A DNA stretch of 20,079 nt from Pelargonium cotyledonis (taxonomy: Eukaryota; Streptophyta; Magnoliopsida; Geraniales; Geraniaceae): positions 1 through 20,079 of the forward strand of contig JAYMTA010001430.1 in assembly GCA_036897625.1 (NCBI GenBank), read 5' to 3'. A program made the position numbers and the translations under genes. Below the pieces are notes generated by a model that saw only the letters and a list, made by a program, of their open reading frames with translations, searched no databases and was not told the DNA's origin. Positions within the stretch are counted from its first letter, which is position 1. Every line of letters begins with the position of its first letter. Positions 9,201 through 18,992 of this stretch are shown piece by piece.

Positions 9201-12200
9201 AGATTGTACTAATTGAATGTAAGTTATTTTAGTACTTTCTCAGGAAAGACTCTACGCTTATCTATGGGAAAAGATCTTATGCTATCTTTCTCACACAGAG
9301 GAATCTTTTAGGCAAAATAATAACCCAAAACATTTGATAGGGTAGATTTGAAATGTTAGACCCCTTAGAATGAATAGCAATTATAGTAGCAGATATTATA
9401 ATGTATTAACTATAAGTAATCACTTACTTTGTGAGCATTATAAGCCTTGGAGGATTTCAGCACAGGTTTGCCTCCTTCACTCTTTTGCAAGGCCTGTACC
9501 TCAGCCCCTTCTGCCAGGACACTTCCTTTCTGGATAACAGCATAAGGGCCAATTGAAGAGTTTCTGCCAATTCTTATCGGTTGGAAGCTCAGGACTCCAT
9601 TCCTCACCTCATGACTTTGAATTAAAGCTCCTTCTGAAATGACAGCTCCATCTCCAATTGAAGTGAGAGATGGGTCTGTAATTTCAACTGAATCAATCAA
9701 AACTGATGATCCAATCCTAGCACCAAGCAACTCAAACCAGTAATTCAGAAAGACAGTTCCTCTAAGATGAACTGCAAGAACCTTTGAAGAAACTTCTTGT
9801 GCCTTGTAAAGTGCCCACCACTTAATGAAGCTCGTAGACCATATGGAAATTTCAGGGCTTAGTGCATAATTTGGCTTCAAGAAAGAATTTCCGAAGAAAG
9901 CAACGCAAATGCCAGTGGACAGCATGCAAAAGATCCAAGCAAGAGGAGCTAAAGCCAATGTGATAACAAAATCCAGCCAAGGAGTTCCTTCCCTCCATGC
10001 GTGGCTTGATGATGACAGACTTATGAAAGCAGAAATTGACAGATAAGCAGGAAGGATGAGGACTGCAGAAACATATGTGAGAGCCAGAAGTTGTAAAAAC
10101 CAAATACCCATTTGGTGAAATTTGGATATTTCAGTCTCCAACTCAGCAAAATCAATCTCTGTCTCTGGAAGATATGATTCAGTCACGACTTGAGGTTGAG
10201 ACTTCATTACAAGACTTTCTGAAAAGCTAGCCAAGTCTGCAATGCAAGTTGCTGTGAAAATATCAACAGCACCAACCGGCACGCCCAAGAAATCCGAAAG
10301 CTTTTGAGCTGCTCTGACAACACCAATTGAATCAATTCCGTACGACACCAGGTTCTCAGTAGGAGAGATGTTCATGACATGAATCCCTGTCTGCTCAGAA
10401 ACCAGTCTCCTCAGAAACTCTACAATATCTTTGTTAGTTATTTTGGGACTTGATATAGGTGAGCTGTTTGCTAGCTGAGCTCGAGGAGTTCTTCCCTCCC
10501 TGCATGTTCCAGTTGTGAAAGAGCGAGTCAATGTTCTTTTTGATATGATTGGTTCCGGAACCACATTTAGTGTTCCATCAGAAAACTGCTTGAGGCATTC
10601 AAATCTCTTGATCTTTCCAGATGTTGTTTTACTGATGGTTTTGGGCCTGATCAGCTTGACAGCAGAAATAGTCACCCCATGCTCTTCTGCAACACGAGTT
10701 TTGATTTGTTCAATCACATCCTTACCAACAGGTTTGCCATCTGTAACCTCTGCGATCACAACCAAACCAACCTGGTCAGAAGTATCTGAAACCGAGACAC
10801 CTTTTGCTGAGAGGATTTCCTCTGGGACGCCAATGACTGCACAACAACCTGGACGTAGAAATTCTGATGAACTCTCAACTGTCTTTTCAACATCTGCAGA
10901 GTAAATATTTCTACCAGCTACAATGATAAGATCCTTGATTCTTCCAGTGATGAAAAATTTCTGATCAATTATTCTCCCCAAGTCTCCAGTTCTAGTGTAC
11001 CTTCTCCCAGCATGGTTCTGCAATTCATTTCTGAAAGTTCTTTCGCTCAGTTCTTCCCTGCCCCAGTAGCCAATTCCAGCACTTGGGCTGCTAATCCAGA
11101 TTTCTCCTTCTTTTCCTGCTTCTTCAACCTCTTCACCAGTCTCTGGATCAACTATTCTTATGTCAACATCAGCATTATCTGAATCCGCATAACCACAGCA
11201 AACTCTTCCTTGCCAATCTACCAAGATAGGCTTCCCGTCTCCATATGCACAGCTCACAAAAACACAATTTTCAGCCAGCCCATAACCAGGAGCCATCACC
11301 TCTTGAGAAAGGCCGCAAGGTTGAGTGAGTTCAACAAATCTTCTTAGAGTTTTCTGCCTCACAGGTTCAGCAGCAACCATGAGGAAAACCATGGAAGAGA
11401 GATTATAGTTACGAACCTTCTCCTTGTCAGATTCCAATCTTCGAACAACTAGCTCAAAAGCAAAGTTAGGGCCTGCACTATGAGTAGCTTGGTATTTGCT
11501 CATGATTTGGAGCCATAAGAGAGGTTTCCTAATGAATGTCATTGGGGAAAACAAGATTGCTGTTCCACCACTGACCAGAGCAGTAAAAAGTCCTCCAATG
11601 AGCCCCATGTCATGGTACTGAGGTAGCCAGCTTACAAGTACTGTTTTTGAGGTGCTCTTATAAATTTTCCTCATCAACTTCACATTATGAATGAGTCCAC
11701 CATGAGTTATCATCACTCCTTTAGCATCACCCGTAGATCCTGATGTGAACTGTAGGAAACACAGGTCAGAGGGCTCAGGTTCAGATGGAAATGCTCTTTC
11801 TTCAACAAGCAAGCTTTTGGAGTTTTTGATCCAGGAATCAGTGTGCATCCATGGAAGCTTAGGCCAGCTACCTGAGTTTTTCCCATTTTTTACTGCCAAT
11901 GTGATCAAATGCTTCACAGAACCTGCCCGGACTGCTGCGTGATAGCCAATGGTTGACAGGATTGCCACTGCATTACATGATTTAGCAATGTTTTCAATCT
12001 TCAGAAGTGCTTGTCCACCTCTTTGCATCGGATCTGGAGGAAGAACTGGGACCGGCAAGACTTTAGCCCTTAAGCACCCAAAAAAAGCATCGACAAAGTC
12101 CATACCAGGAACGTAGACCAGGAGAACCCTATCACCTTGCTTGATAACTGGTTTTTGGCTTGCCAAGAGTTTATGAGCAATGCAGGAAGCATTGGCATGA

Positions 12201-14599
12201 AGTTCTCTATAAGTCCTCTGGCACACCACTGCCTCTTCTTCATTAATCCAAGTATAGAGTGTTCTGTCTTGAATGAGTTTATGAGTTCCCCAATGCTTCA
12301 CATAGCCATCAAGGCAAGAAAGATTGGGAAACTCCACTCCTGGGGCTTCGCTTAATTCTTTATGATTCCTTTTCCAGCCATCTGATTGCAGTGGAAACAA
12401 ACTCTGAAAAAAAGACGGGTCCAATGAGTTAATTTGTTTTATCTTTAAACTAAAATCATTTGTAAATGCGCTGTTATATAATTTCATATCAGCTTGAGCA
12501 TTAACAATTTTACAATACCTTGACATATGGAAGCTTTGGAGAAGAATTGTTGTCTGCAAAATGCTTCTGCACAAGAGTCATGGCATAAGTTGAATTTCTC
12601 TCAGTTAGCTCAAATGCCATAAGCCCACCAACATAATATGTGTTTCTTTGTCCTTGAAGTTCAGATTCTAATTCATCATAAAATCCATCCTTCATATCTG
12701 TTTTCAAATGTAGAAATTAGTATCCTGTATCCCTCCTTTGGAAGAAAAAATGTAAAAGAGGAAAGTGATTGACATACCTTGGCTTCCAATATGAGGAAAA
12801 TATTTAAACCGCCGTTGCAGGATCACTTTCTCAATTTCACCACCAATAGATTTAGCTGTCTTGATTGCCAGTTCAGTGACTGTTTGTCCCATTATATCAG
12901 CAGAGTTGCCGTAGGACCAGAACAAGAAAATATCTGTGTTAGCATAGAATTTCTGCATTGCAACTGGATGTCCAATTGTTTCAGGATCCTCCATATACTC
13001 TCCAAAGTAATAGAAGCCAAGTGGCATATGTTCTAGTCCTTTAATCTTTAAAACCGTGGTGTAATAGTCAATTGTCCGTACTTTACTGAACAACTTCTTT
13101 TCGAGCTCACTCATATCCATTACAGAAGCCTGAGGATCTGCAATAAGAATACCTACTCAGACACCTCCAAACAATAGCAGTATACTTGAATGATGTAACA
13201 GTTCATATGCCAAAACAAAGGAGGTGAGCAATGGAAAGTAGGGGGAAGTGGAGACATTTTCCATGGGGCTCACATCTTTGTTTATAATAATTTTTCATCA
13301 TCACATGAATTTTCTTTGACATTCGAGAAATGACAAGATATAATTCATGGTTTCTGTTATAAATATAAAAACCTTGTTTCTAATAAAATAATGAAACCTT
13401 CAACATTATCTCCTTTCTAGTGCATATCCAAACAAAGGAAAAGAAATTTAAATTTCTGTAGCAATTTATTTCTATTCACTTTCCTTTGCCTTTCAAAACT
13501 AAAATGGCCAAGCAAGCTATAAAAGATTAGGAGAAAGATGCTAGGTATGGAAATCATACGAGTACTAAAATCAGCAAACCTGTTGAATTCAACTGTGGTG
13601 ATCTGTAAGTTTTTCCATCTTTGAAAGCAAAGGCACCAGAGATGATAATTTTATCGAACTCCATAACTTTGACTTCTCCATTGCTATTTTTAATGTCAAC
13701 ACTAACACCATCAGAATCCCGTCTGACTGCCAATACCTCAGTATTGCAGTTGACTTCTACTGGAAGTAATTCACTGATCTTCTTCCATAGACTTGTATAT
13801 CCACCTTTAAAACGCCGAATCTTTCCAGCCATTGAAGTGCGGGTGAACTCGTGAATGTAGGCATAAGGCATATCTTGCACAAAACCATACCCAGAAGCTG
13901 TATATCCATAAGCCACTGATTTCGGAACAGTTTTAACTCCATGACCTTCAAGGTATGTGGGAGTTAACTCTGCAGCATATTCACTCACAGCATGGAGTCC
14001 CATTCGACCTGAATCCTTTGCCTTGTCCTGGAAAATGTGCAAAGAGAAAGTTAAGCTGATTGCTAAACTGTAAGGTCAATCATGAATCAGGGTCTACGAA
14101 TAGAAACTGACCTGGAGTTTTAAGGTTAATGACATGATAGATATGTAGTCATCAGCAACTTTAATGTCTTCACATTTGCCCGTAGAACTGTCAATAAGGG
14201 CAAACTTGTGAGAGTCCATTTCTTCAAGTTCAGACCCAGTCTCCTTTGCCAAGTGAAAGATGGTTGGAGCACTGTTTGAAGCATTAACTTGACCCCCCAG
14301 ATCATAAACCTTCCCTGTAAGAATAAGAAGTTACAGTTAAAAAACAAAACATATGGCATGACAAACCCAAAATAGAATATGGCATTGTTAGTCTTACCTT
14401 CTATTTCAACTGATTCACACATGCCACCTGCAGTGTGATACTTCTCTAATACAGTAACATTACTGTAACCAAGCTTGACAAGTGCATAAGCAGTTGACAA
14501 GCCACTTGGACCTGCTCCTACTATTCCAATTCTCGTGTTCACTGGAAGGCATGGATGTAGCTTGGAGAACTGATCTTCAATTGAGTTTCCTGAGTTCAT
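6298..14599 (-). CDS. Seven-exon 2315-aa fusion: amine oxidase-FAAL-carrier protein-membrane/beta-helix-catalase-like
   Basis: Exons: 14398-14599, 14112-14314, 13580-14027, 12778-13137, 12519-12697, 9428-12403, 6298-8877; all introns are GT-AG and phases agree. Residues 1-~455: FAD-binding amine-oxidase-like fold with GAGPSG (28-33), the nucleotide-binding acidic residue E52, and YDLGG (71-75). Residues ~490-1075: fatty-acyl-AMP-ligase-type adenylation domain with P-loop TSGSTGDAKG (684-693), PQYHDMGLIGG (725-735), YGLAEN (838-843), RTGD (936-939), GRIKDLIIVAGRN (951-963) and the catalytic lysine near K1061. Residues ~1125-1195: carrier domain, GIDSI, phosphopantetheine Ser1156. Then hydrophobic segments (1231-1260, 1273-1305) and a left-handed beta-helix (1356-1433); more membrane spans (1469-1566) and beta-helix (1610-1708); a catalase-like domain (1748-2068); spans (2104-2169, 2203-2218) and a final beta-helix (2248-2303). 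The part after the oxidase resembles bacterial Pls-type synthetases. It probably activates and tethers an acyl group at a membrane; substrate and product are unknown. Start chosen because an in-frame stop lies 12 bases upstream. Confidence 0.92.
8885..9028. repeat. 72-bp tandem duplication in the last intron
   Basis: Two adjacent 72-base copies (8885-8956 and 8957-9028) differ at a single base (TTTAT versus TTTCT). A fragment of a third copy (CATGCAC) begins at 9029. The duplication lies just inside the 550-bp intron 8878-9427, next to its acceptor. The near identity implies a recent event. The duplicated branch-point and polypyrimidine region could influence splicing, but the acceptor TGGTTTCAG itself is present once. 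Confidence 0.95.
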
Positions 14600-14985
14600 C
14601 TTCTCTGCAGTTTAGGCCTCCGACTGGTAATATTTGCTGAGAACAAAAAAAACAGAGTTTACATTCTATCTTTTTACTTCTAAATCCCAGCATTGACAAA
14701 TCACCGGCTTCTGAATGCAAAGTACAAATGAATACAGTGTTTGAAGTTCCAAGAACAGAAGCTGGCACGTAGAAATTGCCATTATATTTCTAAATTATTT
14801 ATTTATTTGTTTATGAAAACTCAACATAAAGAGATAAGTTTGTTTCCAACATATTAGCCTTAACAAACTAGAACAATGCTTTTTACATCATTACAAAGGG
14901 AGTAAAATTCCCCCTTCTGTTTACATTTGTATCAAAACAATATGACCTAAGTTAGAGGGTATGAAAGTGAAAGAAAAGATCTTAC

Positions 14986-15074
14986 AGGGAGCAAGACTTC
15001 CACACCTGCAGTTTCTATAGTCCTCAAAAGTTGTTTGTGAATGAAATTTTTGAAAAGAGGGTCAAATCTGGCAT
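14986..15074 (-). other. Candidate spliced leader exon of the large gene
   Basis: On the minus strand the acceptor TTTGCTTTCAAG precedes 89 bases that end at the strong donor CCCT|GTAAGA. One frame is open throughout (29 codons plus a split codon) and joins in phase to the exon at 15582-15655. The next acceptor downstream would be CTCAG at 14637 or ACCAG at 14624, just before the start codon of the large protein. This is inferred from splice motifs only. Confidence 0.35.
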
Positions 15075-15581
15075 CTTGAAAGCAAAGATCCACAAACATT
15101 CTACCATGTTATTAAACAAAACCGCTAGAGAAATCAAAAGGTCACTTTGCTAACAACTGAAAGCGCTACACGCCATCTGGTTCAAGAAGCAACATTTGAT
15201 CATATTCAAATGACATTAACTTAAGAAATGGCCTTGTGATTAAGACCTCTTCTTGATGTAATATGTATTGTGGCTAAAAATAGCTCTGGTGAAAAAGTGC
15301 ATGCTTATAATTATATTAATACTATAGTGGCTATTAAGATAAACAGAAACCATTGTCTAAAGCAAAATCTTAGAAAATCCATATGCTTGAACTGAGCATT
15401 TTTTTTAAAGCAAATGTTGTGCATTTCCTACTTATGAATAGAACTTCTAGATCTCAAGAAACAGCCTACAATGTTTCAAAACAAAATTTCCAAAGGCTCG
15501 CTTTCCCACTAACAGAATGCATGCATTAGACACCGAATAGTTCAAGAAGCAAAATCTGACTATGGCAAGAGAAAAACCTAC

Positions 15582-15655
15582 CTTCAGGCTTCAAGATGAA
15601 AACACTGCATAGAACTGCCGGCTGAACCAATCTGATATGCTGTATTTGCCCTTCC
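15582..15655 (-). other. Candidate spliced leader exon of the large gene
   Basis: A 74-base interval on the minus strand with acceptor GGCATTTCAG upstream and donor GAAG|GTAGGT downstream, both good plant consensus sites. It has an open frame of 24 codons that matches the phases of the neighbouring candidate exons. It is read here as 5' untranslated sequence with an upstream ORF. Confidence 0.45.
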
Positions 15656-16046
15656 CTGAAATGCCATGGTCACCGTAAGTTAAGAATGACAGACGATTGC
15701 ACGCATGTTCGGATATCTCACCACTCAAGCACTTAACATAACAAACAACCATTATTCTCTGCCTCTCTTCTCTACGCTCCATTGTTTTCTCTCTTACAGT
15801 TAAAAACATATTATGTCGAAAGCATAGCTATGATTATGAAGTCTCACCATTAAGGGAAATAGTAACTTTCTCTGAGACAATATATCAAACATTTAGCATG
15901 CATAAAATTCAACCCAACAACACAGGGTCAAATACATTAGCAAGACCCTTTCTTTATTATCTCCACTATTCACTCACACATACCACAACCAGTCAACCAC
16001 AAATTGTATATATTAACCCAGCAAATCAAAGAGAAAAAGGACTGAC

Positions 16047-16290
16047 CTCAGAGGTGAAAAGGGCAAATCGGTTCCGTGTAGAGCGCCAAATGGCAAAAAA
16101 GAAAAGGCTAGAGAAGCCGATCTTCCAACTGCTGATCTCATTGTGGAGCTCGAATTTAAACTGGATAGATTCTTCTTCCCTCCAAGGAGTAAGCGACAAA
16201 TCCGAATTTTTCATTATTAACGTAAACATCATCGTCTTGGGGAGTCCGAGAATATACAGATCGAAGCTTCAAGATATTCCCTGATATGCC
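16047..16290 (-). other. Candidate first exon (5' UTR) of the large gene
   Basis: On the minus strand this region ends at a strong donor CTCTGAG|GTCAGT (exon end 16047). It is more GC-balanced than its surroundings, as is usual for a transcribed first exon. An ATG at 16141-16139 opens a frame (MRSAVGRSAS and on) that continues in phase through the next two candidate exons. The 5' boundary near 16290 is a guess; no TATA box was identified upstream. Confidence 0.35.
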
Positions 16291-16300
16291 CAACACCTCC

Positions 16301-17538
16301 TGGCCATTAGTGAGCTCCGTCTTAGCTCAATTCGATAATTTACCCAGAAAACAAAATACATAGATACGCATAAATTCAAATATTCCATGGAAATGAGAGG
16401 GCAGATGGTTCTATCAGATTTGCTGTTACAGACGGCGACGAGAGGAGCAATGCTCAGTTGGATTTTGGGGGACACGTATTTGCTCTTTGACGGACTGAGG
16501 CCGTTATTTTCTGTTATAATGTGACGGACTTTAAAATTGAAGAAAGAGAATCTCACCCAAAGTTTGGTCGTCATATCAAACGTCACCTCAACAGTTGATT
16601 TTAGAGTGGCGCATAAGTCTCTTGGGATTTGCATAGAGCAAATTGCGGTTTTTATCGTTAAGATAATGACCTCTTGTTTTGATAAAAAGTTAAAGTTTTG
16701 TTAGGATTAGTAGAATTTCGACGTAGATTTGCGGTGAATTTTTTGGTTGGTTTTCACGCAGGGAAGCAAGAGGTGGTTGCAAAGAAAGAGAAGATGACTT
16801 GAAAAGTGATGATTTGGTCAGAGTTATCGGATCAACCTTTGAGTTTGTTTTTGAATCAGATGACATACACGATAGTGGTGAGAGACGGTTGGCAGAGCAC
16901 TTCATGTGATCGGCTTGAATTTAAGTGCAATTTTTGTCAATTATTCGTGTTTTTAGGCTAGAGAAGAAGATTCTAGTGTATTCAACTTGATTATTAGGTT
17001 GATAAGAAAGATTATAGTGTTTTTGTTTGAATTATTCACTATTGTGTCTCATGCCAATTTTTTATTTTTCAGATTTGTCTGCAAATCAATGACCCATGAG
17101 TTAGTTATGTCTTTGATATCTTTGTCAAGCTTGTTTGGGTGGTTTGATTTTTTAGCCTTTAGTTCTATATCGACTTTATTATTGTATAATTTGAAATAAT
17201 AAAATATCATATTTTTAGCCCCCAATTCTATATCAGAAATTTTGGACGGATAGTTATGTGACATAGTACAAAATAGTCAATAGTAACGAACTAAAGTTAA
17301 AAGAAACCACATGTAAAATGTGTATAGTACATGAATGGCATGTGTAATTTTCTCTATATTATACTATAACAGGTAAACGCAACCGGTTTGGTGAGTATGA
17401 CCTGATATGGGAACATTTTTAAAATTGAAGTATGATTATGACATCAAATCTAATACGTCAAATTTATTATAACAAGGTTTTGTGTGCCAATGGATTTTCC
17501 ATCTATTCTTCTTTAGTTTAGAGTTTAGAGGGATCAAC
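16301..17538. other. Presumed promoter flank and spacer, no firm gene
   Basis: Immediately upstream of the large gene's inferred first exon, so its left part is the likely promoter. No definite core element was recognised. A plus-strand frame (16737-16910, ending FMstop) is acidic (EREDDLKSDDL, FESDDIHDSGE) and may be a decayed exon; its start is undefined. From 17000 onward the sequence is AT-rich with nothing recognisable. Confidence 0.4.
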
Positions 17539-17553
17539 TACAATTAATTTCTT
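17539..17553. repeat. Target-site duplication, left copy
   Basis: The 15 bases TACAATTAATTTCTT are identical to those at 18197-18211 and directly abut the poly(T) end of the inserted retroposon. Confidence 0.85.
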
Positions 17554-18196
17554 TTTTTTTTTTAGAGGAAATAAATAATAGTATTGTCAAGAGTTTATAA
17601 CGGGATTATATACATCATCACTACTGTAACTCCGACACCAGAAATAGAAATAGAGACTCAAACTATGTCGACGTCCTATGTCACTGATCTAAAACACCAT
17701 TAAGAAATGAATCTTACCATAAAAACTATACCAAACATACACTCAAATCCTAACAAGAGACCTGAGCTTGTTGATATAGAACCAAAGACTCATACCTAAA
17801 CTACTAAAGAAACGCAAAAACAAACTTCCAACAAAGGAAGACAAACCACTAAACAAAACAAACTAAAAAACTAAAATCCTACCGGTACGACCCAGATCTG
17901 AACTGAAGACAGCGCTTTGCTTGGACTCCAGCATCTCTTTGTAATATCGAAGGCAAAACTCCAGCGGCAGAGCCGCCAGAGACGGTTGCACTAAACTTTA
18001 ATCAGACCCTAGTACACAAAGAAAGAGAGGCGGCGGCACACAGAGAAAGAAGCGGCGACACTAAGGTCCGGCGGCTTGGCCGCCGGAGATGGCTTAAAAC
18101 AAACCCTTATCAAAAGCCTATGAGAGAGAGGCGGCTAGGGTTGAGAGAGAGAGTGGTAAAAGTGTGTTAGTGTTTGATTTCAACGTTTTATTTTGG
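17554..18196 (-). mobile_element. 643-bp LINE-like or processed retroposon
   Basis: The insertion is flanked by perfect 15-base direct repeats. On the minus strand it begins CCAAAATAAAACG, passes through a CT-rich stretch with CTCAACCCTAGCCGCC and a GC-rich, CCGGCGG-bearing block (about 17880-18115), and ends in a run of about ten A residues. A poly(A) tail plus a target-site duplication of this length indicates target-primed reverse transcription. The 5' part looks like the leader of a plant LINE or mRNA. No reverse transcriptase or other protein is encoded, so it is either an internally deleted non-autonomous LINE or a retrocopy of a non-coding transcript. Its composition contrasts with the surrounding AT-rich sequence. 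Confidence 0.75.
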
Positions 18197-18211
18197 TACA
18201 ATTAATTTCTT
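18197..18211. repeat. Target-site duplication, right copy
   Basis: Identical to 17539-17553; it marks the 5' end of the minus-strand retroposon. Confidence 0.85.
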
Positions 18212-18891
18212 ATTAATTTCTTGTGAGCTATACAAATAAATTAAGTCAAAGAAGGAAAAGAAAATTAAAATGAATCTCACTCGTTTTAACTAAATAATTC
18301 TCTAGACTAAACTAAGCATGTTTAAGTGCCAATAAAGTTTAGGCACCACCAACCTAACCACCCATAAACTCTCTATAAACCTTTAAAGTATGTGCTTTCT
18401 AATAGTAGACGAAAGAATCTGTGAGGGATAAACTTTTCATAGTCATGCTACTTTTCTTATTAATTAAAAATCAATATTTTTGATGCGACTCTTTGATCAT
18501 TTCAAATGGAGCATAATACAATGTACATCGACGCGTTAATATAAAACAACGTACAACTTATTATAATTTGAAAGAATCGACAATACAAAGACCTTTTTAG
18601 ACGATGAGAGTCTTACAGATAGAGAATTTTCTTTTTTGTGATAAAATGACGAGTCAGGGCCTCAAAGAGACGGTGGGGGGTGGTGTTTAAGGGGATCATA
18701 TTTGAAAGGTGGTATGCAGACGAACCATTTGGGGGCAAGGATCACTTAACATTGAACTTGAAAGAATGCGGAGCTAGGACACACAACGTCCCTCTATGCA
18801 GCCAAGAAACACGTCACGGCAAATCAATATCCGCCCAATGACAAGAACAAGCGCTACAATAAAAATGTGTGGAGGTTGTGTTGGCGAGCTA
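18212..18891. other. Spacer, no gene seen
   Basis: AT-rich to about 18640, then more balanced in composition (18640-18890, with a G-rich run around 18670-18690). I find no RNA gene, no conserved coding frame and no repeat boundaries that I can define. Confidence 0.4.
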
Positions 18892-18992
18892 GAGCGAGAT
18901 TGGACAAGCAAAGAGAATTTGAGCGGGAGTGGGCGTTGTGCTGGTTATGTTCACTGGGTGGGAGCGAGATGGGACAAGCTAGAGAATTTGAG
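18892..18992. repeat. ~70-bp imperfect tandem duplication
   Basis: The segment GAGCGAGAT(T/G)GGACAAGC and on through AGAGAATTTGAG occurs at 18892-18923 and again at 18962-18992. Similar GGTTRTGTT sequence precedes each copy, so the duplicated unit is about 70 bases. Two overlapping open frames cross it (from 18796 and 18867), but they have no recognisable motif. Confidence 0.7.

Noticed and set aside
15591..15809. 72-codon minus-strand frame beginning MFLTVREKTM
   Set aside because: It runs through a strong acceptor at 15656 and uses a different frame from the phase-consistent leader exons; probably intron read-through.
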